From: JAZSNL01 sp045536365
GTDB lineage: Bacteria > Bacillota_I > Bacilli_A > ML615J-28 > CAG-313
Length of the DNA: 64,000 bases
Assembly: GCA_045536365.1 (NCBI GenBank)
Contig: JAZSNL010000024.1
Span: 12,401 to 76,400 of the forward strand
Direction: 5' to 3'
Part shown: one piece after another, positions 1 to 8,088 of the stretch
How positions within the stretch are numbered: position 1 is the stretch's first letter
How the letters are laid out: each line of letters starts with the position of its first letter
Made by a program: the position numbers and the translations under genes
The notes under the pieces: model-generated
What the model saw: only the letters and a program-made list of their open reading frames with translations
Database searches by the model: none
Told to the model about the DNA's origin: nothing

Positions 1-71
1 TATCTCGATTAGAAAAAAGAATATTTGAAAAGATGCGACAGGAGATTGCATCTTATGCGAAAATAGCGTAA
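1..71 (+). CDS. sigE: C-terminus of a SigE-like sporulation sigma factor (partial)
   Basis: Only the last 22 codons are inside the window, read in frame from base 3 to a TAA at 69-71. The peptide begins SRLEKRIFEKMRQE, which is the end of the sigma-70 region 4 recognition helix (…SRLEKR). In Bacillus, sigE lies directly upstream of sigG, and SigE itself ends in an SRLEKRIIKRL-type segment, so a SigE call fits both sequence and position. SigE would direct mother-cell transcription during sporulation. With so little sequence the assignment rests mainly on the neighbour, and another sporulation sigma factor cannot be excluded. Confidence 0.7.
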   Translation, partial: SRLEKRIFEKMRQEIASYAKIA

Positions 72-108
72 AGTAAAAACATAAAAATATTAATTTATAT
101 TTTAAATA

Positions 109-139
109 TGTATAAAACAAATTAATATTACGCATAATT
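109..139 (+). promoter_or_regulatory. possible forespore-type promoter of sigG
   Basis: TGTATA (109-114), an 18-base spacer, then CATAATT (133-139) resembles the SigG/SigF class of -35/-10 elements. It sits just before the G-rich ribosome binding site. In an AT-rich intergenic stretch a chance match is possible. Confidence 0.3.
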
Positions 140-156
140 TTGGTGGGGGGATATAT

Positions 157-927
157 ATGCGTAGCGTCGTTGAAATTACCGGCATTAACACAGCCGAATT
201 AAAAGTTATTGATCCAGATTTAGTGATGGATCTTATTAAAAGAAGTCAAGAAGGAGATCTTCTTGCGAGAGATGAATTATATTATGGCAATATGAAGTTA
301 GTTTTAAGTGTAGTAAAAAAATTTAATAACCGAGGAGAAAATCTAGATGATTTATTTCAAGTAGGATCAATGGGCCTTTTAAAAGCAATTGATAACTTTG
401 ATTTTTCTCATGGTGTTAAGTTTTCTACATATGCAGTACCAATGATAATAGGTGAAATAAGAAGATATTTAAGAGATAATTCAAAAATTAGAATATCAAG
501 ATCGATTAAAGACACTGCATATCAAGTTTTTCAATATAAAGAAAAATATATACAAGAACATGGAATTGAACCGAGTATAGAACAAATTGCAGAAGCTTTA
601 GAAAGAGAAGTTGTTGATATTGTTATTGCGTTAGAAGCTATACAAGAACCTGTTTCTATATACACACCAATCTTTAATAATGGTGGAGATGAAATATATT
701 TAGCTGATCAAATACCTGATGAAAATGATAGTGAAGAAAAAAGATTAAACAAAATGATTATTGAAGAAGGGATTAAAAATTTAGATGAAAGATTAAAAGG
801 TATTATATATAGCAGATACTATGATAATAAAACACAAATGGAAATAGCCGAAGAATTAGGTATATCTCAAGCACAAGTTTCTAGATTAGAAAAAAGTGCA
901 TTAAGAAAAATTTTTAATTTAGAATAA
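157..927 (+). CDS. sigG: RNA polymerase sporulation sigma factor SigG
   Basis: Encodes a 256-aa sigma-70 family factor that drives late forespore gene expression. Region 2 is intact (DLFQVGSMGLLKAIDNFD, then STYAVPMIIGEIRRYLRDN, about residues 66-109), as are region 3 and a region 4 helix-turn-helix (TQMEIAEELGISQAQVSRLEK, about 227-248). The N-terminal segment VEITGINTAELKVI matches the start of Bacillus SigG rather than SigF. It follows the end of a SigE-like gene after about 85 bases, the classical sigE-sigG order. The start ATG is preceded by an unusually G-rich binding site (GGTGGGGGG). This is strong evidence of sporulation ancestry. Confidence 0.93.
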   Translation: MRSVVEITGINTAELKVIDPDLVMDLIKRSQEGDLLARDELYYGNMKLVLSVVKKFNNRGENLDDLFQVGSMGLLKAIDNFDFSHGVKFSTYAVPMIIGEIRRYLRDNSKIRISRSIKDTAYQVFQYKEKYIQEHGIEPSIEQIAEALEREVVDIVIALEAIQEPVSIYTPIFNNGGDEIYLADQIPDENDSEEKRLNKMIIEEGIKNLDERLKGIIYSRYYDNKTQMEIAEELGISQAQVSRLEKSALRKIFNLE

Positions 928-957
928 TATATTTATTAACACATTTACCTTTTTATA

Positions 958-966
958 TGGTATAAT
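958..966 (+). promoter_or_regulatory. extended -10 promoter for ung
   Basis: TGGTATAAT is a perfect extended -10. The best upstream -35 is a weak TTAACA at 936-941, so the extended element probably carries recognition. It lies 21 bases before the ung start. Confidence 0.6.
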
Positions 967-986
967 AAATATAGAGAGGTATATAT

Positions 987-1631
987 ATGACTTGGGAAGA
1001 ATTATTAAAACAAGAGAAAGAAAAAGAATATTTTAAACAATTAATTTCATTTGTTGAAACTGAGTATCAAGAAAACACTGTTTTCCCACCTAAAGAAGAA
1101 ATATTTAATGCTTTAACATATACACCTTATGATAAAGTTAAAGTTGTTTTAATTGGACAAGACCCTTATTCAACAAAAGGTTTTGCGAATGGACTTGCTT
1201 TTTCTGTTAATCCTGATATTAAATTACCAAAGAGTTTACAAAATATATTTAAAGAATTAGTAGATGATTTAGATATATCATATCCTTCTAATGGCGATTT
1301 AACTATATGGGCAAAAAATGGTGTATTATTATTAAATACTATTTTAACAGTAAGAGAAGGTAAACCTTTATCACATCAAAAAAAAGGTTGGGAAAAATTT
1401 ACATTAAAAATTATTGAACAGTTAAATGAAAGAGAAGAACCTATTGCTTTTTTATTACTAGGTAATAAAGCAAAAGAATTAGCTAAATATATAACTAATT
1501 CTAATCATTATATTATTGAAACTTCTCATCCTTCTCCTCTAGGAGCATATCAAGGATTCTTGGGCAGTAAGGTGTTTTCAAAATGTTGTAAATGTTTAAA
1601 TCTTTCTAAAGACTTTTGGAGATTGCCGTAA
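987..1631 (+). CDS. ung: uracil-DNA glycosylase, family 1
   Basis: A 214-aa base-excision repair enzyme that removes uracil from DNA. The catalytic Asp lies in GQDPY (about residues 57-61) and the second catalytic motif HPSPLGA (about 180-186) supplies the His. LLLNTILTVREGKPLSH in the middle is typical of the family. Two departures from the E. coli enzyme are visible: the residues after GQDPY are ST rather than HG, and HPSPLS reads HPSPLG. The core catalytic Asp and His are kept. The start has the upstream GAGAGG binding site. Its stop overlaps the ATG of the next gene (TAATG), suggesting coupling. Confidence 0.92.
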   Translation: MTWEELLKQEKEKEYFKQLISFVETEYQENTVFPPKEEIFNALTYTPYDKVKVVLIGQDPYSTKGFANGLAFSVNPDIKLPKSLQNIFKELVDDLDISYPSNGDLTIWAKNGVLLLNTILTVREGKPLSHQKKGWEKFTLKIIEQLNEREEPIAFLLLGNKAKELAKYITNSNHYIIETSHPSPLGAYQGFLGSKVFSKCCKCLNLSKDFWRLP

Positions 1632-2182
1632 TGAAGGAAAAAATAAAAGTTAAAAAATTAGTGATATTATCACTTTTAATGGCGATGACAACAGTTTTAA
1701 AATTTGTAAGCATAGGTAATGGAGAATTCAGAATAAGCTTATTTGAAATACCTATTATACTTGCAGGTATTATATCAGGTCCATTAATGGGGATAATAGT
1801 AGCTTTTGGTGGAGATTTAATATATGGAATAATAGGAGGATATTCATATTCTTTTATAATGTCTTTATCCGCAATGATGTGGGGATTAATGGGTGGACTT
1901 TTATATAAGAAAAAAGTTAAAATTATCCCATTAGTATTATTAATATTAATAACTTCAATTTTAACTACTATTAATAATTCATTCCAACAATATATATGGT
2001 ATAAAGAAGGTATGTGGGCAAGATTACCACTTCGAATAGTAGTAATGTCAATTAAAATAGTATTATTACCAATACTTGTATATATATTACATAGTCGTAT
2101 ATTTGAAACAAAGAATTCAAAAGATAGTGATAAAAAGACAAAAAAGATTAGATTAAAAAGAAGAAAACGAAATATCGTATAG
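1631..2182 (+). CDS. folT: ECF transporter S component, FolT-like (folate family)
   Basis: A 183-aa integral membrane protein with about five to six hydrophobic helices and a basic C-terminal tail. The segment RISLFEIPIILAGIISGP followed by G…GGDLIYG resembles the FolT group of energy-coupling-factor substrate-binding components, which capture folate for a shared EcfAAT module. No ecfA or ecfT gene is nearby, as expected when the energising module is encoded elsewhere. A TTG-initiated form from 1616 is possible, but the ATG at 1631 overlaps the ung stop and has GGAG at 1618-1621, so I chose it. Substrate assignment is by family resemblance only. Confidence 0.75.
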   Translation: MKEKIKVKKLVILSLLMAMTTVLKFVSIGNGEFRISLFEIPIILAGIISGPLMGIIVAFGGDLIYGIIGGYSYSFIMSLSAMMWGLMGGLLYKKKVKIIPLVLLILITSILTTINNSFQQYIWYKEGMWARLPLRIVVMSIKIVLLPILVYILHSRIFETKNSKDSDKKTKKIRLKRRKRNIV

Positions 2183-2183
2183 A

Positions 2184-2212
2184 TTGAAAAAAATACTAAA
2201 ATTTGATATAAT
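2184..2212 (+). promoter_or_regulatory. SigA-type promoter of gpmI-eno
   Basis: TTGAAA (2184-2189), 17-base spacer, TATAAT (2207-2212) with an extended TGA. It starts at the end of folT and precedes gpmI by about 40 bases. Confidence 0.8.
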
Positions 2213-2252
2213 ACATAAGGAAATAAACTTGAAATAATAAGGAGTAATAAAT

Positions 2253-3773
2253 ATGAGTCAAAAGAAATTAGTCATGTTAGCGATTATGGATGGCTTTGGT
2301 ATAAGAAAAGAAATAAAAGGTAATGCGATTGCGGCTGCAAGAACACCTAATATTGATTATTTAATGAAAAAATATCCTAACACAACTATTGAAGCAAGTG
2401 GTGAAGCTGTTGGTTTACCAGCAGGACAATTTGGTAATAGTGAAGTAGGACATATGAATATTGGTGCAGGTAGAGTTGTATTCCAATCATTAACAAGAGT
2501 TAATATTGCGGTAAGAGAAGAAACTTTAGAAAAAATGCCTGCTATCGCAACTGCATTTGATCACGCAAAACAAAATCATTCTGCATTACATATTATGGGA
2601 TTAATGTCTCCTGGTGGAGTTCATTCTCATATGGATCATATTATTTATTTAATGAATAAGGCAAATGATTATGGAATCGAAAATGTATATGTACACGCAT
2701 TCTTAGATGGTAGAGATGTTCCACCTAGATCTGCAAAAGAATATTTAGAAACATTAGATGCTGCAAGAAAAGAAAACGTTCATATTGGTGTAGTATCAGG
2801 TCGTTATTATGCAATGGACCGTGATAAAAACTATGATAGAACACAAAAAGCATATGATGCCTTAGTATATGGTGAAGCAGCACATAAGGATTTAATTGGT
2901 GGTTTATTGGAATCATATAGTAATGACGTAAGTGATGAATTTGTAGTTCCTTATATTGTAACTGAAGGATCAAATATTAAAGAAAATGATGCAGTAGTTT
3001 TTGCTAACTTCCGTCCTGATAGAGCAATTCAAATTAGTATGGCTTTAACTAATCCTACAGAAACTACTATGAAAAAATATGAAGAATTCAAAAACTTATG
3101 TTATGTATCTATGATGCAATATAGTGAAAAAGTAAAAGGATTAGTAAACTTTGGTTTACAAGAATTAAATGACTTATATGGAGATGTTATATCTCAAAAT
3201 GGTTTAAGACAATTAAGAATAGCTGAAACAGAAAAATATGCACACGTTACATTCTTCTTTGATGGTGGTGTTGATAAAGAAATTGAAGGTGCCGATAGAA
3301 TTTTAGTAGAATCACCTAAAGTTGCAACATTTGATTTAAAACCTGAAATGTCTGCATATGAAGTTACAGAAAAAGTAGTTGAAGCTATTAATAAAGATAT
3401 ATATGATACAATCATTCTTAACTTCGCAAACTGCGATATGGTAGGGCATACTGCAGTATGGGAAGCTGTAGTAAAAGCAGTTGAAGTAGTTGATGAATGT
3501 ATGGGTAAAGTATATGAAGCTGTAAAAGGTGTAGATGGAACATTAATTATAATTGCCGATCATGGTAATGCAGATACTGTTTATGATGAAGAAGGAAACC
3601 TTGTTTCTGCTCATACAACTAGTCCTGTTCCATTTATTATCACAAATGAAAATGTTGAATTACATTCAACAGGTAATTTAGGAGATGTAGCTCCTACAAT
3701 GCTACAATTATTAGATATTAAACAACCTGCTGCAATGACAGGTAAAAGTATGATTAAAGCAATTAGAAAATAA
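2253..3773 (+). CDS. gpmI: 2,3-bisphosphoglycerate-independent phosphoglycerate mutase
   Basis: Interconverts 3- and 2-phosphoglycerate in glycolysis using two Mn ions and a phosphoserine intermediate. The 506-aa length is standard. Visible landmarks are the metal ligand in MDGFG (Asp13), the phosphorylated Ser63 in GNSEVGHMNIGAGR, DGRDVPPRSA, SGRYYAMDRD, and the C-terminal metal sites IADHGNAD and SAHTTSPVPF. It has a strong GGAG site and its own promoter. Eno follows after 12 bases, so the two consecutive glycolytic steps share a transcript. Confidence 0.97.
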   Translation: MSQKKLVMLAIMDGFGIRKEIKGNAIAAARTPNIDYLMKKYPNTTIEASGEAVGLPAGQFGNSEVGHMNIGAGRVVFQSLTRVNIAVREETLEKMPAIATAFDHAKQNHSALHIMGLMSPGGVHSHMDHIIYLMNKANDYGIENVYVHAFLDGRDVPPRSAKEYLETLDAARKENVHIGVVSGRYYAMDRDKNYDRTQKAYDALVYGEAAHKDLIGGLLESYSNDVSDEFVVPYIVTEGSNIKENDAVVFANFRPDRAIQISMALTNPTETTMKKYEEFKNLCYVSMMQYSEKVKGLVNFGLQELNDLYGDVISQNGLRQLRIAETEKYAHVTFFFDGGVDKEIEGADRILVESPKVATFDLKPEMSAYEVTEKVVEAINKDIYDTIILNFANCDMVGHTAVWEAVVKAVEVVDECMGKVYEAVKGVDGTLIIIADHGNADTVYDEEGNLVSAHTTSPVPFIITNENVELHSTGNLGDVAPTMLQLLDIKQPAAMTGKSMIKAIRK

Positions 3774-3785
3774 AGGAGAATAGAT

Positions 3786-5078
3786 ATGCCTTATATAGTT
3801 GATGTTTATGCTCGTGAAGTATTAGACTCAAGAGGAAATCCTACTGTTGAAGTAGAAGTTACTACAGAAAGTGGAGCTTTTGGAAGAGCCATCGTTCCTA
3901 GTGGTGCATCTACAGGTGAACACGAAGCTGTTGAATTAAGAGATAATGATCAAAATCGTTATTTAGGTAAAGGCGTTTTAAAAGCAGTTGAAAATGTTAA
4001 CGAAATAATTGCTCCTGAAATATTAGGATATGATGTTACAGATCAATTATTAATTGATAAAATGATGATAGAATTAGATGGAACTCATAATAAATCTAAA
4101 TTAGGTGCAAATGCTATATTAGCAGTTTCTATTGCCGTTGCAAAAGCTGCAGCTAATTATTATGATATTCCTTTATATCGTTATTTTGGTGGTTTCTCTG
4201 CTCATCAATTACCTACTCCAATGATGAATATTTTAAATGGAGGAGCACATGCAGATTGGTGTATTGATATTCAAGAAATAATGATTATGCCTGTTGGTGC
4301 GAAAACATTTAAAGATGCTTTAAGAATGGGAGCTGAAGTTTTCCATAGTTTAAAATCTGTTTTAAAATGCAAGAACTGTAATACAGCTGTTGGAGATGAA
4401 GGAGGTTATGCGCCTAATCTTGAATCAAATGAAGCTGCATTAGAAGCGGTTATGGAAGCAATCAAAAAAGCAGGTTATGAACCAGGTAAAGATGTTTTAC
4501 TTGCAATGGATATTGCATCTAGTGAATTCTACAATAAAGCTACTAAAAAGTATGTTTTAAAAAGCGAAAAGAAAGAATTAACAGCTGAAGAAATGGTAAG
4601 TTTTTATGAACAACTAGTTAAAAAATATCCAATTATTTCAATCGAAGACGGACTTGATGAAAATGATTGGGAAGGTTGGAAAGTATTAACTAAACGTTTG
4701 GGTAAAAAAGTTCAATTAGTAGGGGATGATTTATTTGTAACAAACCCTAAACGCCTTTCAAGAGGAATTGAACAAGGTGTAGCTAATTCAATCTTAATTA
4801 AAGTTAATCAAATAGGTACATTAACTGAAACATTTGAAGCAGTTGAAATGGCTAAACGAGCAGGTTATACAGCTATAATTTCTCATAGAAGCGGTGAAAG
4901 TGAAGATACTACAATAGCTGATATTGCCGTAGCTTTAAATGCGGGTCAAATTAAAACAGGTTCTGCTTCAAGAACAGATCGTATTGCGAAGTATAATCAA
5001 TTATTAAGAATAGAAGATGAATTAGATAAAGCTGCTTATTATGCAGGTATTAAATCATTTTATAATTTAAATAAATAA
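3786..5078 (+). CDS. eno: enolase
   Basis: Converts 2-phosphoglycerate to phosphoenolpyruvate. The 430-aa protein has the N-terminal SGASTGEHEAVELRD, the metal-site segments SIEDGLDENDW and GDDLFVTN, the catalytic Lys region ILIKVNQIGT, and SHRSGESEDTTIAD near the end. An oddity: the usually conserved HADNNVDIQEFM reads HADWCIDIQEIM here (W158, C159), and residues 195-198 are CKNC. All catalytic residues I can place are kept. It is co-transcribed with gpmI and ends in a strong terminator. Confidence 0.97.
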   Translation: MPYIVDVYAREVLDSRGNPTVEVEVTTESGAFGRAIVPSGASTGEHEAVELRDNDQNRYLGKGVLKAVENVNEIIAPEILGYDVTDQLLIDKMMIELDGTHNKSKLGANAILAVSIAVAKAAANYYDIPLYRYFGGFSAHQLPTPMMNILNGGAHADWCIDIQEIMIMPVGAKTFKDALRMGAEVFHSLKSVLKCKNCNTAVGDEGGYAPNLESNEAALEAVMEAIKKAGYEPGKDVLLAMDIASSEFYNKATKKYVLKSEKKELTAEEMVSFYEQLVKKYPIISIEDGLDENDWEGWKVLTKRLGKKVQLVGDDLFVTNPKRLSRGIEQGVANSILIKVNQIGTLTETFEAVEMAKRAGYTAIISHRSGESEDTTIADIAVALNAGQIKTGSASRTDRIAKYNQLLRIEDELDKAAYYAGIKSFYNLNK

Positions 5079-5083
5079 AAAAA

Positions 5084-5116
5084 CTCTCAACGAATATTCT
5101 CGTTGAGAGCTTTTTT
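5084..5116. terminator. bidirectional intrinsic terminator between eno and lgt
   Basis: A perfect 10-bp stem, CTCTCAACGA (5084-5093) with TCGTTGAGAG (5100-5109), followed by six T and preceded by an A run. It can serve eno on the plus strand and lgt on the minus strand. Confidence 0.9.
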
Positions 5117-6017
5117 AATTTTCTTCTTTGTTAGGTTTATTTTTTTGAAATAATTCTTTTGTTCTTTTAAAAGGATTAGTATACCCAAAATCATATTTAA
5201 ATCCTTTTGGAATATCACTATAGAAATCTAAAATAGGTTCATTTGGATATTTTTGCATAAACTTAACTTTAAGTTTTTCTACCCATTTATCTTCAAATAA
5301 TATTAATACTACTGCAAAAATAATCATTATTACACCAAGAAATTGAGAAGGAGTCATTCCTAAAATAGAACCCCCTCGGTCATCTCCTCTAAAGAATTCA
5401 ATAATGAACCTCCATACGTTATAAGCAATTAAATAATAACGTGTATGATGTCTTTTAACAAATAATACCATTACTATAAATAAAATAAACAAGAAGGCCG
5501 CTTCAAATAACATAACAGGTACTACTGGGCCACCTGAATCAGGGAATGTAACCCCAATCCAAGAATCAGTTGGTTTACCATAACAACATCCTCCTAAGAA
5601 ACATCCTACTCTTCCCCATGCATGTGTTATAATAACACCCTGCATTATAATATTTAAGAAGAAATTAAATGCGTGAGCTTCTTTTCTACATATAATAAAA
5701 TATGCAATAAAGAAACAAACAAGTCCGCCAACTACTCCTCCTGAGAAAGTAATACCATATTGAATCCATTTCCATGTACCAGTTTCTTGATAATATGCGA
5801 TACTATGCCATAAGTTATCAAAGAAACTAGCTGAAAGATATAAACCTAAACCGCATATTGCGGTTACAAATATAACTTTATCTAATAATTTTTCAGATAC
5901 TTTATTTAATCTACATTGCCATGTTATAAATGTTGCGAGGCAAATAACCCCTATCGCAATCATTAATCCATAGCCAGATATTGAAAATAATCCAAAAACA
6001 TCAATTTCTGAGCACAT
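5115..6017 (-). CDS. lgt: prolipoprotein diacylglyceryl transferase
   Basis: Membrane enzyme that transfers diacylglycerol from phosphatidylglycerol to the lipobox Cys of prolipoproteins. The 300-aa sequence has about seven hydrophobic segments and the Lgt signature GRVGCFLGGCCYGKP (Arg about 136), plus FFRGDDRGG near residue 210. The C-terminal ~60 residues after the last helix form a basic, cytoplasmic-looking extension. Several lipoproteins in the window (33694, 38277, 45711, 19115) would be its substrates. It is transcribed divergently from the gene at 6163. Confidence 0.93.
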   Translation of the reverse strand: MCSEIDVFGLFSISGYGLMIAIGVICLATFITWQCRLNKVSEKLLDKVIFVTAICGLGLYLSASFFDNLWHSIAYYQETGTWKWIQYGITFSGGVVGGLVCFFIAYFIICRKEAHAFNFFLNIIMQGVIITHAWGRVGCFLGGCCYGKPTDSWIGVTFPDSGGPVVPVMLFEAAFLFILFIVMVLFVKRHHTRYYLIAYNVWRFIIEFFRGDDRGGSILGMTPSQFLGVIMIIFAVVLILFEDKWVEKLKVKFMQKYPNEPILDFYSDIPKGFKYDFGYTNPFKRTKELFQKNKPNKEEN

Positions 6018-6037
6018 ATTTATTCACCTCTTAATTA

Positions 6038-6066
6038 ATTATAACAAAAAAAGAAATAAAAGTAAA
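6038..6066 (-). promoter_or_regulatory. SigA-type promoter of lgt
   Basis: On the minus strand, TTTACT (6061-6066), a 17-base spacer and TATAAT (6038-6043) with extended TGT. It overlaps the edge of the AAATACAA repeat cluster. Confidence 0.6.
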
Positions 6067-6069
6067 TAG

Positions 6070-6129
6070 AAATACAAATATCAAATATATATATAAATAC
6101 AATTTTGTATTTGTTGAAAAAAAATACAA
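6070..6129 (+). promoter_or_regulatory. cluster of AAATACAA half-sites, candidate operator
   Basis: Exact AAATACAA occurs at 6070-6077, 6095-6102 and 6122-6129, and its complement TTGTATTT at 6105-6112. The middle pair forms an 18-base perfect palindrome just upstream of the -35, and the last copy lies between -35 and -10 of the 6163 promoter. This looks like a repressor site. The regulator is unknown. Confidence 0.5.
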
Positions 6130-6142
6130 ATTAGTATATAAT
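6114..6142 (+). promoter_or_regulatory. SigA-type promoter of the 6163 gene and rsmB cluster
   Basis: TTGAAA (6114-6119), 17-base spacer, TATAAT (6137-6142). It is embedded in the AAATACAA half-site cluster. Confidence 0.8.
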
Positions 6143-6162
6143 ACTTATAAAGGTGAATTACT

Positions 6163-6828
6163 ATGCAGATACAAAAAATAATAAAAGATATTAAAAAAAT
6201 AAATCATTCAATATATAAAATAAAAATACTTCTTAAGTGGGTTAATAATCAACACCTCAATGAACAATTAAATTATGTAATTAATATATATAATGAATTA
6301 ATAAAAAACATTGATAAATATCAATTAGAAGAAAATCCCGTTATATATAATTTAATTGATAATGACTATTTTACGATTAATAATGTAATCAAAGAAATTG
6401 AAGAAGATTTATATCCTCAATTTAGATTAGTAAGTGTTGTATATTTAGATAATTTAAAAGAAGAAGAAATTATTAAATTTTATGATTTATTAAATAATAT
6501 TTTACTTGAATATGATAACATTCATTCTGCATGTGAATATTTATATTATCATAGTGGTAAAGATATATCTTTATTTATAAGTAAACTTTTAAAATATATT
6601 AAAGAGAATATAACAGAAAATAATTTAAGAAGATTACCAATAACATATTTGGAAAATAATGCAAATATGATTACCATATTCTATAAAGAATGGATTGAAT
6701 TATTTAAACAATTAAATTTTACAATGAAATATATTAACAATGAATCAAATAAAGAATATTTATTATTGAAAGAAGAATATCAAAAACTATTAGTTTATTA
6801 TTTTATCGTTATTACAGAAGGGAAATAA
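6163..6828 (+). CDS. hypothetical protein, helical, unknown function
   Basis: A 221-aa protein that I do not recognise. It is rich in Ile, Leu, Asn, Lys and Glu, has no signal peptide, no convincing membrane segment and no obvious catalytic motif, and reads as mostly alpha-helical and cytoplasmic. It has AAGGTG before the ATG and a strong promoter. It lies 4 bases upstream of rsmB, so it is the first gene of the rsmB-rlmN-rsgA-rpe transcript. In Bacillus this position is held by priA/def/fmt, none of which it resembles. A role linked to the ribosome cluster is possible but unproven. Confidence 0.75.
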   Translation: MQIQKIIKDIKKINHSIYKIKILLKWVNNQHLNEQLNYVINIYNELIKNIDKYQLEENPVIYNLIDNDYFTINNVIKEIEEDLYPQFRLVSVVYLDNLKEEEIIKFYDLLNNILLEYDNIHSACEYLYYHSGKDISLFISKLLKYIKENITENNLRRLPITYLENNANMITIFYKEWIELFKQLNFTMKYINNESNKEYLLLKEEYQKLLVYYFIVITEGK

Positions 6829-6832
6829 GAAG

Positions 6833-8086
6833 ATGTATAGAGATTTAATAAATATGTTAATTCAAATATTTAATCAAGATGCCTATTTAAATCTTATTTT
6901 ATCTTCATATTTAACAGAAAGTAAATTGAATGATCATCAGAAAAAATTATTTACTAAAATAATATATGGAGTATGTGATAAAAAAATATATTTAGATTAT
7001 TTAATTCAACCACTTACTAGTGGTAAAAGAATAAAGCCTTTCTTAAGAAATGCGTTTAGAATAGCTTTATATGTAGTAGAAGAAATGAATATGGCTAATC
7101 ATTATATTATTAATGAATTAGTAGAAACGATAAAGAAAACTGATTTAAAAGCTTCTAAGTTTTTTAACGCAGTGATGAGAAATTATTTAGACAATAATAT
7201 CAAACAACAACAATTAGATAAATTAAATAATCTAAAAAAATTAGAACAATATAGTATTAAATATAGTTATCCTTTAGATATATTGAAATTATTATATAAT
7301 CAATATCATGATAAATTTATTACTTTATTAGATACATCACTCCAAGAAGTTAATTCTTTTCGTATTAATTATTTAAAAACAACTAAAGTAGAAATAGAAG
7401 AATATTTAAATAATCTTAATATTGAATATAAAATAATAGATAATGATTGCCTATTAACAAAAGAATCTTTAATCAATACAGAAATCTTTAAACAAGGCAA
7501 AATATTACCTCAAGACTATTCATCTATTAAAGTATCACAAGTTGTTGATCCTAAACCTAAACAATTAGGTCTTGATTGTTGTGGTGCTCCAGGTGGTAAA
7601 TCAATGCATATGGCAACAATTATGAATAATGAAGGGTCAATTATAACAGGTGACATTCATGAACATAAGATTAATATAATAAAACAAAATATGGTAAGAT
7701 GTGGTGTTACTATTGTAAAACCACAACAAATGGATGCGAGCAAAGTAGAATTTAAAGAACAATTTGATTTTATATTAATAGATGCTCCTTGTTCAGGACT
7801 TGGTGTAACAGCTCATAAACCTGATTTAAAATACCGCATGAATTTAGAGAAAATAAAAGAAATTAAAGAAACTCAATTAGCAATATTAAATAATATATCT
7901 AAATATTTAAAAAACAATTGCTATTTAACATATAGTACTTGTACAATAAATAAAGAAGAAAATGAATTAATGATAAAACAATTTTTATCAAATCATCCAG
8001 AATACAAAATAGAAACACAAATAAGTATATGGCCAACTGATTACAATGATGGTTTTTATATTTGTAAATTAAAGAAAGAAGAATAA
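6833..8086 (+). CDS. rsmB: 16S rRNA (cytosine-967-C5)-methyltransferase RsmB
   Basis: A 417-aa SAM-dependent RNA m5C methyltransferase. The N-terminal ~130 residues form a NusB-like RNA-binding domain. The C-terminal Rossmann domain has the SAM motif LDCCGAPGGKS (about 247-257), the catalytic DAPCSGLG (about 318-325) and the second Cys motif YSTCT (about 369-373). Position immediately before rlmN matches the Bacillus order. The start codon lies 4 bases after the preceding gene, with a weak GAAG-type binding site inside that gene's end. Confidence 0.92.
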   Translation: MYRDLINMLIQIFNQDAYLNLILSSYLTESKLNDHQKKLFTKIIYGVCDKKIYLDYLIQPLTSGKRIKPFLRNAFRIALYVVEEMNMANHYIINELVETIKKTDLKASKFFNAVMRNYLDNNIKQQQLDKLNNLKKLEQYSIKYSYPLDILKLLYNQYHDKFITLLDTSLQEVNSFRINYLKTTKVEIEEYLNNLNIEYKIIDNDCLLTKESLINTEIFKQGKILPQDYSSIKVSQVVDPKPKQLGLDCCGAPGGKSMHMATIMNNEGSIITGDIHEHKINIIKQNMVRCGVTIVKPQQMDASKVEFKEQFDFILIDAPCSGLGVTAHKPDLKYRMNLEKIKEIKETQLAILNNISKYLKNNCYLTYSTCTINKEENELMIKQFLSNHPEYKIETQISIWPTDYNDGFYICKLKKEE

Positions 8087-8088
8087 TT

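Noticed and set aside
1616..1631. TTG start for the FolT-like gene
   Set aside because: The extra residues lie within ung and include the GGAG binding site of the ATG at 1631.
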